In this document: positions 5,510 through 13,690 of the stretch, piece by piece
Layout: each line of letters begins with the position of its first letter
Numbering within the stretch: position 1 is the stretch's first letter
Assembly (NCBI GenBank): GCA_004551905.1
Contig: SFPL01000046.1
Coordinates: forward strand, 1-15,122
Direction: 5' to 3'
Source: Lentisphaeraceae bacterium
GTDB lineage: Bacteria; Verrucomicrobiota; Kiritimatiellia; RFP12; UBA1067
Length of the DNA stretch: 15,122 bases
Program-made: the position numbers and the translations under genes
Notes under the pieces: generated by a model
What the model saw: only the letters and a program-made list of their open reading frames with translations
What the model was told of the DNA's origin: nothing
Database searches by the model: none

Positions 5510-6079
5510 TCAGGAGTTGCCGCCAGGCTTGTGCCAGGGGGTGGTAGTTACTTTGGCCGCGCCATTGGCCTTCACGAGGAAGAGCCAGCGGTCGGCGAGG
5601 TGCGCGTGGCGGGCGAGGAGATCGCCGGCGGCGTGGAGGTCGAAGTCGTAGAGCTCGTTGCGGCAGAGGAGCCGACCGGGCGCGTCGATGGCGGCCGCGG
5701 CAGAGTCTGGCCCGAAGTAGTCGATGCCGGTCGGCGGAACGCGCACGGGGGAGCGGAAGAAGTCATTTTCCATCAGCGCGGCGAAATCGATTCTGGCCGC
5801 TTCGGCGCAGGGGACGAAGGCGAAGGCAGCGTAGTCGGCGTCGCGGCCTTCGGAGTCCCAGGCGCGGGCGCGCATAAGCGAGAACGCGGCGGCGGTCTTG
5901 CCGTCAGAGGCGATGCCTGTAGTTGGCGTGGCGTCGTCCGCGAACGCGTCGCGTCCGGCGGTGGCGATGCGGTAGAGCTCGTCCATCGCCTCTCGCCCGA
6001 TCCCCGCCGGCTGCGCCGACCACGCGTAGCCGTGGCCGGCGGTGAACACTGAGACGGGGATGTGGACCGGAGCTGCCAT
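5510..6079 (-). CDS. Uncharacterised protein, possible partner of the adjacent GTPase
   Basis: The 189-residue product has no signal peptide and no membrane segment, so it is probably cytoplasmic. The N-terminal HIPVSVFTAGHGYAWSAQPAGI (6-27) reads as a beta strand, a GHGY turn and a second strand. That recalls, loosely, the start of GTPase-associated protein 1 (GAP1) N-terminal domains, which occur next to DO-GTPases. The middle has DADYAAFAFVP (80-90) and GIDYFGPD (118-125), and the C-terminus a predicted helix and strand (LADRWLFLVKANG). It lies 9 bp after the LRR gene stop and is in the same frame, so readthrough of that TAG would give a fusion. It ends 8 bp before the GTPase ATG. A weak AAGG lies just upstream of the start. 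The strongest argument for a GTPase partnership is position; the family call is tentative. Confidence 0.6.
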   Translation of the reverse strand: MAAPVHIPVSVFTAGHGYAWSAQPAGIGREAMDELYRIATAGRDAFADDATPTTGIASDGKTAAAFSLMRARAWDSEGRDADYAAFAFVPCAEAARIDFAALMENDFFRSPVRVPPTGIDYFGPDSAAAAIDAPGRLLCRNELYDFDLHAAGDLLARHAHLADRWLFLVKANGAAKVTTTPWHKPGGNS

Positions 6080-6088
6080 CGCCTTGAG

Positions 6089-9000
6089 CTACTGCAGCTG
6101 GAAGAGTTCGCAGCGCCCGCCGACAAGGTTGGACTTGGGCGGGATGTAAACGAGCACGGACGGCCCGCTAAGAAGCTGGGTGGAGCCGGAAACGGAAAGC
6201 ATGCGACCGTTGTCGCCTTCGACGCTGCCGGACCATTTCACCTTGCCGTTCGCCGAAAGCTTGAACTTGAAGCCGTCGACTTCGATTGTCGTGGCTACGA
6301 TGTCGCCGCGCTTCCAGGTGTTCTGCTCCAGCGCGGCGGTCATCCCCGGCAGCTCGAGGCTCAGCTGTCCGGCACCGTCGTACGCGGAGAGCGCGAAGGG
6401 GACGTCGACCGTCTGCTTGTTGATGCGCATGGCCGCGGTTCCGTAGAAGGTGTTCGATTCCTCGTCGAAGCCGGAGAAGCCCTTGGCAGTGTAGCGCAGC
6501 TTCAGCGACTTCTTGCCGTCGTCGGACGGAACCATGATCGTGCCGGAGAGCTTGCCGGCGGCGGAGATGGTTGCAGTGGCGGAGCCGATTTCCGTGGTGC
6601 CGTCGAAGCAGACGCCCTTGTACTTTCCGCCGACCCAGCTGGGCATGGCAAGCACCTTGATGGCGAACGAGACTGATTTGTTCAGCTTGTTCTTCCTATT
6701 GGTGACCTTGAGGACAACGGCCTTTGCACTTTGGGCGCGAGAAGGGGTTCCCTCGATCGTGTAGATGTACTTGACGACCTTCCTTCCTTCTTTTACCGCG
6801 GTCTTCGCCAGTTTTACGCCGGCGGGAAGCCCCTTGGCGGTCACGGTGCTGAGTGAGCCGTCAGGGGCGTTGCCGACGCTCAGTGGAATCGACAGCATGA
6901 TTCCGACATGGGCTTCGATCACGTCGCCTTCCTCAATAGCGGATAGGTTGCCATTGGCGTCCACTAGATATGGCCTTACGCCAAATCCGTCGTCGGTGTC
7001 ATCCAAGTCGTCGTCAGGCTCGTCGACCGGTGGATTGACCACGACTACCGGCGGATTCTGCAAAGGCGTGTCGGATTTGTTCTTTGAGGTGAAGTGGCTG
7101 TTGTAGAAGGCGAGATTGCCGTAGGAGATGCCAGTTGGGATGTTGATCGGAATTGCATACGAGACCATCTTGTCGCTGTCGCTGGCGGTGTGGTAGAGGC
7201 AGACGGAGCCCTTGTAGAAGCCGGCCTGGGAGTTGATGTAAGAATTGGCGTGACCGCCAGTCGAGTCGGTGCCGACCGGGAGCTCGAACTTGCCGGTCTT
7301 GCGCCCTGTCTCCTTGCCGTTCACCTTGACGACCATCGTTCCCGAGACTGTCGAGCCCTTGGGCATCAGGCCGCAATCGGTGAACGCATAGTCAGAGATG
7401 GCGGTCACGCCGCTGAGAATCTTGTCGATGGAGACGGCAGGGAAGAACTCAGTCGTGGCGGTGGTCGTGCTCGTACCGTAGGATTTCAGTTCGATGATCT
7501 GGTTGGGGTCGGTTGTCATGGTTGTCGGATCGGTGCTGCCGATGACTTCCACGATGTCCTTCTTCGTGGCGGTTTCCTGTTCGGTGAAGGTCGCGGCGAA
7601 ACTGGTCTTCGCCGGCACTTTTACGAGCGTCCTGCCGTCCTTTGAATACAGGATGCCGTTGCGCGAGGAGTAGGCCGGATTCTTTGAATCGACGGTTACG
7701 GATTCAAGCGAAGTGCAGCCGTTGAAGGCGTCCGCGGAGATTGTTGTGATAGACGCGGGAATGTTGATGGCTGTAATCTCGCTGCAACCCTCAAACGCTC
7801 CGTCTGGAATCGAGGTTATGGTATAGATTTTGCCGTCAATCGTGATTTCGCCCGGCACCGATACTTCGCCGCTTGTCGAGGCGGGAACGACAGGCGTAGA
7901 GTCACTTGTGCCTAGTTCGGCACGAGATTTGTAGACGGTGAAGGTCCAAGTCGTGCCATTGTCGTCAGTGTGTTTGTATTCGTATCCTGGATCATATCTT
8001 GTTTCTCTGTCGTGCCAGATGCCAGGCACGGGTCCGAATGAGGTGTTGTCTTGCGGCACATAAACAATCATGTCGGCAGGCGTTCCTTCGAATGGATCGG
8101 CTCCAACAGAGGTAGGGGCATCTCCATCGAAGGAAATAGAAGAGAGTTGTGAACAATTCAAGAACGCATTTCCCCCGATGGATTGGACTTTGGACGGTAA
8201 AGAAATCGTTTCAAGGCCAGAGCAATTGGCAAAAGCTCGATTACCAATCGTCTTCAATTCAGAAGGGAAGTGAATCGACTCAATGTTGGCGCAACCAAAT
8301 AGCGCTTCATCGCCTATGTTCTTTATGCTGGAAGGGAATGAGACAGTGTCTCCGTTGTAGTTAGATGGAACTGCGACAACAGTGTCCTTCCTCTTGCTGT
8401 AGAGGATGTTGTCTTCTGAGCAGAACGATGGGCAGGTTGCATCTATGGAAAGCGACATTACATATGCGCATCCTGCGATGGGATTGCCGTCGATTTGCGA
8501 AAGCGTGTACGGGAGTGAGACTGCCGAAACTGTGAGTCCGTCAAATGGACGATAGCCAAGTTTGGTCACGCCAGTAGGCAGGACAATGGTGTTCGCTTCG
8601 CAATCAAATGGCACATTGTCTATGGAGTCGATGGATGAGATGGCGGCGCACTCCGTGAATGCGCCATCTGCGATTTCACGCACAGTGGCGGGAATGCCAA
8701 GGCAGGTCAGTGCAGTGCATCCATCAAAAGCGTGTGGGCCGATTTTTGTAACGGCAAAACCATTAATTGATCCTGGGACTTTCAGTGCTCTGCGCTTGAT
8801 AGTTGATTCGTCAGATTCTTTGTAGTCTACGCCCGTTGTTGTTACTGGGCTGACGGCGGCAATTGGGTTTCCGTCTGTGTCTTCGTTTATGATTTCGATT
8901 TCATTATTTGCTATTCGGTAGAACCATGTGATTCGGTCATGATCAATGAATGAGAGAATCGGCGGATTGGGGGAGTCAATGATTATGACCGGACGGTCTT

Positions 9001-9898
9001 TCCATTCCGTCATTCCGCCCCAAGCATCATTGAGTGCGTAGCTGACGAGCTCGGTGGGCGCGCCATCGTAGATGTCGTCGGCAGCGTCAGGAACGGATCC
9101 ATTGTAAAACACGGACTTGAGTTTTGGGGTCGATTCAGGCGCGGAGAGATCGGGCCAGATGCCGGCGACATTGAACGCCCCGCCTCCGATGGTGTTGACT
9201 GTCTTTGGCAGGTTGAGGTAGGTCAGCCGGAAGCAGCCGAAGAACGCATCCGCGGCGATGTTCGTCACGGTGTTTGGGATTGAGACTGTTCCTTCCGCAC
9301 GCGCAGGACACGCATAAAGTTTGGTTTGGTCCTTGTTGTAGAGAACGCCGTCGTCAGAATAGACAAAGTGCGAACTGTCTTCAATGTTGATCGTCGTTGT
9401 GAACAAGGTGCCAGCGGCTATGTTGCCGCCGACATCGATAACCGAATCAGGAAGCTTGATTTCTCGGACAATCGTGTTGACAAACGGCTGCCTGCCGATG
9501 TAGCGGATGCCGTAGGTAAGTGTCACCTCGGCGAGCGACGTGCAGTTTCTGAAAACCTCGTCTCCGATCTCAAGTATGGTGTTGGGGACGGTAACCGAAA
9601 GCAGTGCTGGGTTGTTGGCGAGGGCGCCTGCCGCGATTTTGTTGACAGTGTAGAGATTTGTTGTCGTTGCATCGCTTATTACAATCAGATTCTTGATCTC
9701 AACATCTTCGAAGAGCTGCTCGCCTTTTATAAGTGTAGCGGTTTTGGTTGTCTCGTTACATTCGTATGTCCAGTAGAAATAGGTTGTGGCTTCGCCAACG
9801 TTCTGTTCTTCATTAAATGTGATTATGAAGGCCTGTGCTGTGCTGCATAGGCCAAGCGCAATGGCGAACGCGCAGAAGAGAGAGGTTGTTTTTTTCAT
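6089..9898 (-). CDS. Secreted BspA-type leucine-rich-repeat surface protein
   Basis: This 1269-residue protein starts with a Sec signal peptide (MKKTTSLFCAFAIAL...STAQA, cleavage likely after Ala23). Three consecutive LRR_5/BspA modules follow: about 35-300, 320-632 and 648-845. Each has repeats of the IGDEVFRNCTSLAEVTL kind and one copy of the module motif seen as SDDGVLYNKDQTKL (181-194), SEDNILYSKRKDT (494-506) and SRNGILYSKDGRTL (745-758). After a Pro/Val stretch and an acidic PDDDLDDTDDG (961-971) comes an Ig-like domain (about 975-1085). A C-terminal beta domain (1090-1269) begins GGKYKGVCFDG. BspA-type proteins act in adhesion or surface recognition. The gene starts 18 bp after the secretin stop, and its Shine-Dalgarno AAAGGAG (complement of 9906-9912) lies 7 bp before the ATG. 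Co-transcription with the secretin is likely, so the protein may be exported by, or decorate, that machinery. Base composition is visibly lower in GC in the first two modules than in flanking genes. Confidence 0.85.
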   Translation of the reverse strand: MKKTTSLFCAFAIALGLCSTAQAFIITFNEEQNVGEATTYFYWTYECNETTKTATLIKGEQLFEDVEIKNLIVISDATTTNLYTVNKIAAGALANNPALLSVTVPNTILEIGDEVFRNCTSLAEVTLTYGIRYIGRQPFVNTIVREIKLPDSVIDVGGNIAAGTLFTTTINIEDSSHFVYSDDGVLYNKDQTKLYACPARAEGTVSIPNTVTNIAADAFFGCFRLTYLNLPKTVNTIGGGAFNVAGIWPDLSAPESTPKLKSVFYNGSVPDAADDIYDGAPTELVSYALNDAWGGMTEWKDRPVIIIDSPNPPILSFIDHDRITWFYRIANNEIEIINEDTDGNPIAAVSPVTTTGVDYKESDESTIKRRALKVPGSINGFAVTKIGPHAFDGCTALTCLGIPATVREIADGAFTECAAISSIDSIDNVPFDCEANTIVLPTGVTKLGYRPFDGLTVSAVSLPYTLSQIDGNPIAGCAYVMSLSIDATCPSFCSEDNILYSKRKDTVVAVPSNYNGDTVSFPSSIKNIGDEALFGCANIESIHFPSELKTIGNRAFANCSGLETISLPSKVQSIGGNAFLNCSQLSSISFDGDAPTSVGADPFEGTPADMIVYVPQDNTSFGPVPGIWHDRETRYDPGYEYKHTDDNGTTWTFTVYKSRAELGTSDSTPVVPASTSGEVSVPGEITIDGKIYTITSIPDGAFEGCSEITAINIPASITTISADAFNGCTSLESVTVDSKNPAYSSRNGILYSKDGRTLVKVPAKTSFAATFTEQETATKKDIVEVIGSTDPTTMTTDPNQIIELKSYGTSTTTATTEFFPAVSIDKILSGVTAISDYAFTDCGLMPKGSTVSGTMVVKVNGKETGRKTGKFELPVGTDSTGGHANSYINSQAGFYKGSVCLYHTASDSDKMVSYAIPINIPTGISYGNLAFYNSHFTSKNKSDTPLQNPPVVVVNPPVDEPDDDLDDTDDGFGVRPYLVDANGNLSAIEEGDVIEAHVGIMLSIPLSVGNAPDGSLSTVTAKGLPAGVKLAKTAVKEGRKVVKYIYTIEGTPSRAQSAKAVVLKVTNRKNKLNKSVSFAIKVLAMPSWVGGKYKGVCFDGTTEIGSATATISAAGKLSGTIMVPSDDGKKSLKLRYTAKGFSGFDEESNTFYGTAAMRINKQTVDVPFALSAYDGAGQLSLELPGMTAALEQNTWKRGDIVATTIEVDGFKFKLSANGKVKWSGSVEGDNGRMLSVSGSTQLLSGPSVLVYIPPKSNLVGGRCELFQLQ

Positions 9899-9916
9899 GG
9901 CTTAACTCCTTTCTGT

Positions 9917-11923
9917 TTACTGGTTGGCGGAGGGCGTGACTGTGACGCTGCCGTAGCCCGAGTCGCCATTGGCCGCTGCCTTTTTTGCGTCATGGCGGCG
10001 CTTGTCGAACGAGCGTAGGTCGAGCGAGAGCAGGTCGCCTGCGCCGTCGGGGCGGTCGCCAGGCTCGAGACGGCGGCCCTCGACGTATTCGCGGCCGATG
10101 ACGGCGTTCTTGGGCAGCCCGATGTCTTTCGGCAACGCGTCGGGCTGGGCGATGCCGACGGTCACGCAGACGATGATCTCGTACTGCACCTTCTGGCGGC
10201 TCTTGCTGCCGAAGAGGCGCTGGCCGATCCACGGCAGCTTCCGGAGGTAGGGGATGCCGTCGTCGACGTCCTCCTCCTCGGTCTTGGAGAGGCCGCCGAT
10301 GACGGCGGTCGAGCCGTCCTTCATCGTGAACTCGGTGGAGATGCTCTTCATCTTCACGATGGGAAACTTGCCGTAGGAGCTGTCGGACCCCATGTTGCTA
10401 CCGTTGGCGACGCTGTAGAACTCGTCGACGTAGGAGATGGAGGGGGTAATCTCGACGGAGATGAGCCCGTCCGGCGAGATGCGGGGCTTGACGGTGAGCT
10501 CGATGCCGTAGGAGAAGAACGCGGAGCCGGCGAAGAGGCCTCGGTCCTTGTCGCCGGGGATCTGCTGGAGCTTGGCGGAGTAGTCGAGGTAGGAGTTCTC
10601 GGAGCTGGTGTTGCGCTGCGAGGTTAGCTCGATGTAGGGGTACTTGGTGGTCATGTCCACCCTGGCCTCCTTGCCGTTGGAGACGATGACCTTGGGGTTG
10701 GAGAATATCTTGGCGTCGTCGATGCTCTCAAAGGCGCTGATCGCGAGGCGGAAGTCGTCCACCGAAAGCGTGCCCGAGAAGGTGCTGCCCGCAGTTGAGG
10801 TGCGGGTGGAGTTGCGTGTGTTGCCGCTGGAGCCGCTGTGCCCGCGCGCCCGCTCGGACGACGCGGAGCTCGACGAGCCGTAGGACTTGGATGCGCTCGA
10901 GCTGTAGGAGGAACCAGATTGGCTGGCGCTGGACCCGGTCGCGGCGTCGGCCGAGCCGTTGCGAGAGGAGCTGGAGCTGTCGGTCACGCTGAGCGAGCCG
11001 TCCTTGGACAGGGACAGGGACTTGTTGACGCCGAAGTCGACCTTGGCGCCGACATCCTTGGTGGACACCCCCCAGCTCTTGAGCTGGCTCCAGTCGAAGC
11101 CGAGGTTGTGCATCGCCTCGCTCGAGAGTTCGATGAACCTGGCCTCGATGTAGATCTGGTCGATGGCCTTGTCGACGGAGCGGATGATCGCCTCGCAGTC
11201 GGAGATGACCTTCTCCGGGGCGGTGACGACCACCACGTTGGCGCCGGGGAAGGCGTTGGCAATCTTCTGGACGGTCTTGCCGTCCTTGCCCTTGACGGCG
11301 TAGTTCTCGTTGAAGAGCGTGGCAAGCTCTTCGGCGGATGCGTGGTTGAGCTGGAAGGTCTTGGTGACGATCGGGACCGCCATTTTGTCCTCGTTCACGA
11401 AGTAGATGTTGCCGCGCCGCTCGAGGCGGAAGCCGCGCGCGTTGAGGAGCGACTGCAGGGCGTCGAGCCACTGGACGTGCTTGAGCTCGGCGCTGACGCG
11501 GCGCTGGAGGTTGGTGGAGTCGTCGGAGATGATGTTGGCGCGGGTGGTCTTGCGGAATTGCCTCAGGACGTCGGCGAGGGTGGCCTCATCGCAGGAGATG
11601 TCGACGAACTCGACGTCCTCGTTGTCGGTGCGGATCTGCGGATGCTTCGCGGCCTCTGCGGTGTCGTCGATCTCCTCGAGATCGATTTCGTCCACGTCCT
11701 CCTGGCCGATGGTCGCGCTCTCGCTCCCGGCGTCCGCCGGCGCCGCGTTGGTCTCCGCCCGGGCCGCTTCGGCGGCGATCTCGGCGGCGGCCGCCTCGGC
11801 CGCTGCGACTTCGTTGGTGGGCGCGAAGGCCGAATGGCTATCCGCGTTTAGCGCGAACGAAATTGGCAGGGCTGTTGCAACGACGATTGCCGCGGTGGCG
11901 ATGGAGATTTGCTGTTTGGTCAT
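9917..11923 (-). CDS. Secretin of the PilQ/GspD family
   Basis: This 668-residue protein forms the outer-membrane channel of a type IV pilus or type II secretion apparatus. It has a signal sequence (MTKQQISIATAAIVVATALPISFA), an Ala/Glu-rich spacer (35-95) and an STN-like N0 domain (VEFVDISCDEATLADVLRQF... to about 176). One secretin_N (N1) domain covers about 185-255, and the secretin barrel runs from about 258 to 592. The hallmark VIGGLSK...GIPYLRKLPWIGQRLFG (541-572) is intact. A serine-rich insert (316-383) interrupts the start of the barrel domain. The tail after 592 is hydrophilic and ends TPSANQ. Only one N1-type domain is seen, fewer than in GspD. The ATG overlaps the pilP-like stop by ATGA, with Shine-Dalgarno AAAGGAG (complement of 11931-11937) 7 bp upstream. 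Confidence 0.92.
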   Translation of the reverse strand: MTKQQISIATAAIVVATALPISFALNADSHSAFAPTNEVAAAEAAAAEIAAEAARAETNAAPADAGSESATIGQEDVDEIDLEEIDDTAEAAKHPQIRTDNEDVEFVDISCDEATLADVLRQFRKTTRANIISDDSTNLQRRVSAELKHVQWLDALQSLLNARGFRLERRGNIYFVNEDKMAVPIVTKTFQLNHASAEELATLFNENYAVKGKDGKTVQKIANAFPGANVVVVTAPEKVISDCEAIIRSVDKAIDQIYIEARFIELSSEAMHNLGFDWSQLKSWGVSTKDVGAKVDFGVNKSLSLSKDGSLSVTDSSSSSRNGSADAATGSSASQSGSSYSSSASKSYGSSSSASSERARGHSGSSGNTRNSTRTSTAGSTFSGTLSVDDFRLAISAFESIDDAKIFSNPKVIVSNGKEARVDMTTKYPYIELTSQRNTSSENSYLDYSAKLQQIPGDKDRGLFAGSAFFSYGIELTVKPRISPDGLISVEITPSISYVDEFYSVANGSNMGSDSSYGKFPIVKMKSISTEFTMKDGSTAVIGGLSKTEEEDVDDGIPYLRKLPWIGQRLFGSKSRQKVQYEIIVCVTVGIAQPDALPKDIGLPKNAVIGREYVEGRRLEPGDRPDGAGDLLSLDLRSFDKRRHDAKKAAANGDSGYGSVTVTPSANQ

Positions 11924-12408
11924 CTTGTTTCTCCTTTGTCCTCGGAGGGTTCTTCGATTTCGCGCATCCTTATGCGCTGCAATCTGAGAGTGCCTGTTTC
12001 GGTGAGGCCCTTGACGCGCCAGGTGAAGCGCAGGCCGTCGACGTTGGCCGAGACGAGGTCGCCGTCGGCGTAGATGTTGCCGTTGATGGTGACGGCCTGT
12101 CGGGAGTCGGCGCCCGAGCCGACGCGGAGAGTGCCGCCGATCCTGAGCGACCTGCGCGCGGCGATCCAGAGGCGGCCCTCGCCCTTGTTGCGAGACGCCT
12201 CGGCGGCGGCCTCGGCGGCGGCGATTGACTCGGGGTTGACGCTCGTCTCGGCGTCGCGGCGCGCCTCCTCCTCGGTGGGCGCACTGACCTCGAAGCGAGG
12301 CTCCTCGCTGATGGGCTCGCGCTCGCCGGAGTAGCCGACGGGCCAGAAGGGGTTGCGGAGCGGGATCGTCGCCGCCAGGGCGGCCGCGAGCAGAAGGGGA
12401 GGTGTCAT
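11920..12408 (-). CDS. PilP/GspC-like periplasmic protein
   Basis: This 162-residue protein has an N-terminal hydrophobic segment (MTPPLLLAAALAATIPL), then RNPFWPVGY, an acidic and Ala-rich linker (about 28-75) and a small beta domain (about 78-150). The beta domain contains IGGTLRVG, INGNIYADGDLVSA and GLRFTWRVKGLTETGTLRLQRI. The pattern of a short strand, a ducted NGxxYxxGDxV turn and a final hydrophobic strand fits the PilP/GspC homology region that docks on secretin N-domains. The frame is open back to 12438, but the internal ATG at 12408 is the better start: it gives a hydrophobic N-terminus, makes an ATGA overlap with the pilO-like stop and has GGAGG (complement of 12417-12421) 8 bp upstream. 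The gene lies directly before the secretin it is expected to bind. Confidence 0.72.
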   Translation of the reverse strand: MTPPLLLAAALAATIPLRNPFWPVGYSGEREPISEEPRFEVSAPTEEEARRDAETSVNPESIAAAEAAAEASRNKGEGRLWIAARRSLRIGGTLRVGSGADSRQAVTINGNIYADGDLVSANVDGLRFTWRVKGLTETGTLRLQRIRMREIEEPSEDKGETR

Positions 12409-12995
12409 TTCTTCGTCCTCCCTCCCTTGGCCGGCCATTCGAACACGAACTCCACGCGCTGGGCGAGTGGGTCGGTCTGGGCGGTTATGGACATCGCCTG
12501 CAGCGCGACGAGCGGGAACTCCTTCTCCACGCGCAGCAGGAACGATACGGCGGCCTGGTAGCTGCCGCGGCAGACGAGGCGGATCGGCCGCCGCGCGAAG
12601 AGCTGGACGGGCAGGCGCTTCGGCACCGGCAGCGCGACGAGCGGCAGCTCCTCGTACTCCGTCTCGGCGAGTCCGGCGCCGGCGGCGATCGGGTCGAGCA
12701 GCTTCTTCGCGCCCATGGCGTAGGATTCGAGCGAGGGCTGGAGAATCGCTGCGCGGAACTCGTCCAGTCCGGCGTTGAGTCCCTCGAGTCTCTCCTTCAC
12801 CTTGTCGGCGCCGGAGAGGTTGCGCATCATCATCTCGTGGCGCGTCTGCACCTCGCCGAGCTCGGTCTTGGCGCGGACGAGGTCGCCCTCGGAAGGTACG
12901 ACCGCGAAGAGGTAGATGCTCACCGCGGCAGCGCCGAAGACGGCGGTGATGAGCAGCGAGCGCTTGGCGTTTGGGGCCATGTTCTGGAGGTTCAT
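12405..12995 (-). CDS. PilO-like inner-membrane platform protein
   Basis: The 196 residues comprise a short cytoplasmic N-terminus, one membrane helix (about 13-33) and a coiled coil (about 37-85). A ferredoxin-like domain (about 105-188) has LVCRGSYQAAVSFLLRVEKE (140-159), the characteristic PilO/GspM stretch, and a last strand RVEFVFEWP. PilO pairs with PilN in the periplasm to align the inner-membrane motor with the secretin. The ATG overlaps the pilN-like stop by ATGA, and an AGGAGG Shine-Dalgarno (complement of 13004-13009) lies 8 bp upstream. PilO and GspM cannot be separated on sequence alone; the gene order argues for PilO. Confidence 0.82.
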   Translation of the reverse strand: MNLQNMAPNAKRSLLITAVFGAAAVSIYLFAVVPSEGDLVRAKTELGEVQTRHEMMMRNLSGADKVKERLEGLNAGLDEFRAAILQPSLESYAMGAKKLLDPIAAGAGLAETEYEELPLVALPVPKRLPVQLFARRPIRLVCRGSYQAAVSFLLRVEKEFPLVALQAMSITAQTDPLAQRVEFVFEWPAKGGRTKK

Positions 12996-13690
12996 TTCGC
13001 GAACCTCCTATCCTTGACGCGGTACTCGATCTCGAACGCGAGCATCCGCGAGCCCTCGCCGCGCCGCGAGGCGTCCTGGCGGATGGACCTCACCTTGGGG
13101 CTCTGGTCGCTGCGGCGCGGGTCCTTGACGATGGTGACGAGGTTGGTGAAGGCGTCGGACTCGAGTGACTCCATCAGCGTGACGATCGGCGTCTCCTTGG
13201 GCGTCCGGCCGGCGAGGACGAGCGAGACCGACTCGACGTTGCCGGTAGGCCCCCAGAGCGGCGTGTACGGCCGCCCCGGCAGCACGCCGGGCGGAACGAG
13301 CGACTGCGGCGGCGGCGGCGGGATCTCGAGCCGGGTGAGCTGGATCTTGAGCGGCATCACCTCGGCGAGCGAGGTGAGGACGCCGCCGTAGACGTGGCGC
13401 CCGGCGCGGTAGTACTTGAGCTGCTCGAGCTCCGATTCCAGCTCGTTGGCGAGGTTCATCTTCTCCATCACGTCGGCGTAGGCCGCCTTGCGCGTGTCGA
13501 TCTCGGCCTGGAGCGTCTGCGCCGACGCGCGCGCCAGCAGGACGCGGCCGAGCAGCGAGCCCCACCACACGACGGCGCCGGCGACCGCGAACATCGCAAG
13601 CACCGGCAGCATCACGCGGATGCGCACCGGCGAGGAGCTGACGCGCTCCGAGTCCTTCAGCAGGTTGAGGTGGTATGCCTTCGCGCTCAT
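12992..13690 (-). CDS. PilN-like inner-membrane platform protein
   Basis: This 232-residue protein starts MSAKAYHLNLLKDSER, matching the short cytoplasmic NLL peptide by which PilN binds PilM. A membrane helix (about 26-47) and a coiled coil (about 55-95) follow. The periplasmic domain (about 100-228) has LTSLAEVMPLKIQLTRLEI and VSLVLAGRTPKETPIVTLMESL, typical of the PilN/GspL ferredoxin-like fold. A proline-rich loop IPPPPPQSLVPPG (123-135) is inserted between the first two strands, which is longer than usual. The start overlaps the pilM-like stop by ATGA, with a GGAGGA Shine-Dalgarno 6-8 bp upstream. Confidence 0.82.
   Translation of the reverse strand: MSAKAYHLNLLKDSERVSSSPVRIRVMLPVLAMFAVAGAVVWWGSLLGRVLLARASAQTLQAEIDTRKAAYADVMEKMNLANELESELEQLKYYRAGRHVYGGVLTSLAEVMPLKIQLTRLEIPPPPPQSLVPPGVLPGRPYTPLWGPTGNVESVSLVLAGRTPKETPIVTLMESLESDAFTNLVTIVKDPRRSDQSPKVRSIRQDASRRGEGSRMLAFEIEYRVKDRRFAK

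Noticed and set aside
4395..5651. Plus-strand frame of 418 codons opposite the GTPase
   Set aside because: The translation is Gly/Ala/Glu/Val-rich with no domain, while the minus strand has a clear GTPase, membrane helix and SHD1-like domain.
6079..6091. LRR protein and the following 189-residue protein as one gene broken by a nonsense mutation
   Set aside because: They are in frame across TAG, but the LRR protein has a natural-looking end (GRCELFQLQ), and a secreted protein fused to a cytoplasmic-looking one makes little sense.
9839..9853. Lipobox in the LRR protein signal sequence (LGLC, residues 15-18)
   Set aside because: Leu at -1 does not fit a lipobox, and STAQA gives a good signal peptidase I site five residues later.
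10838..11851. Plus-strand frame of 337 codons opposite the secretin
   Set aside because: It is a shadow of the secretin gene; the translation is low complexity with no recognisable motif.
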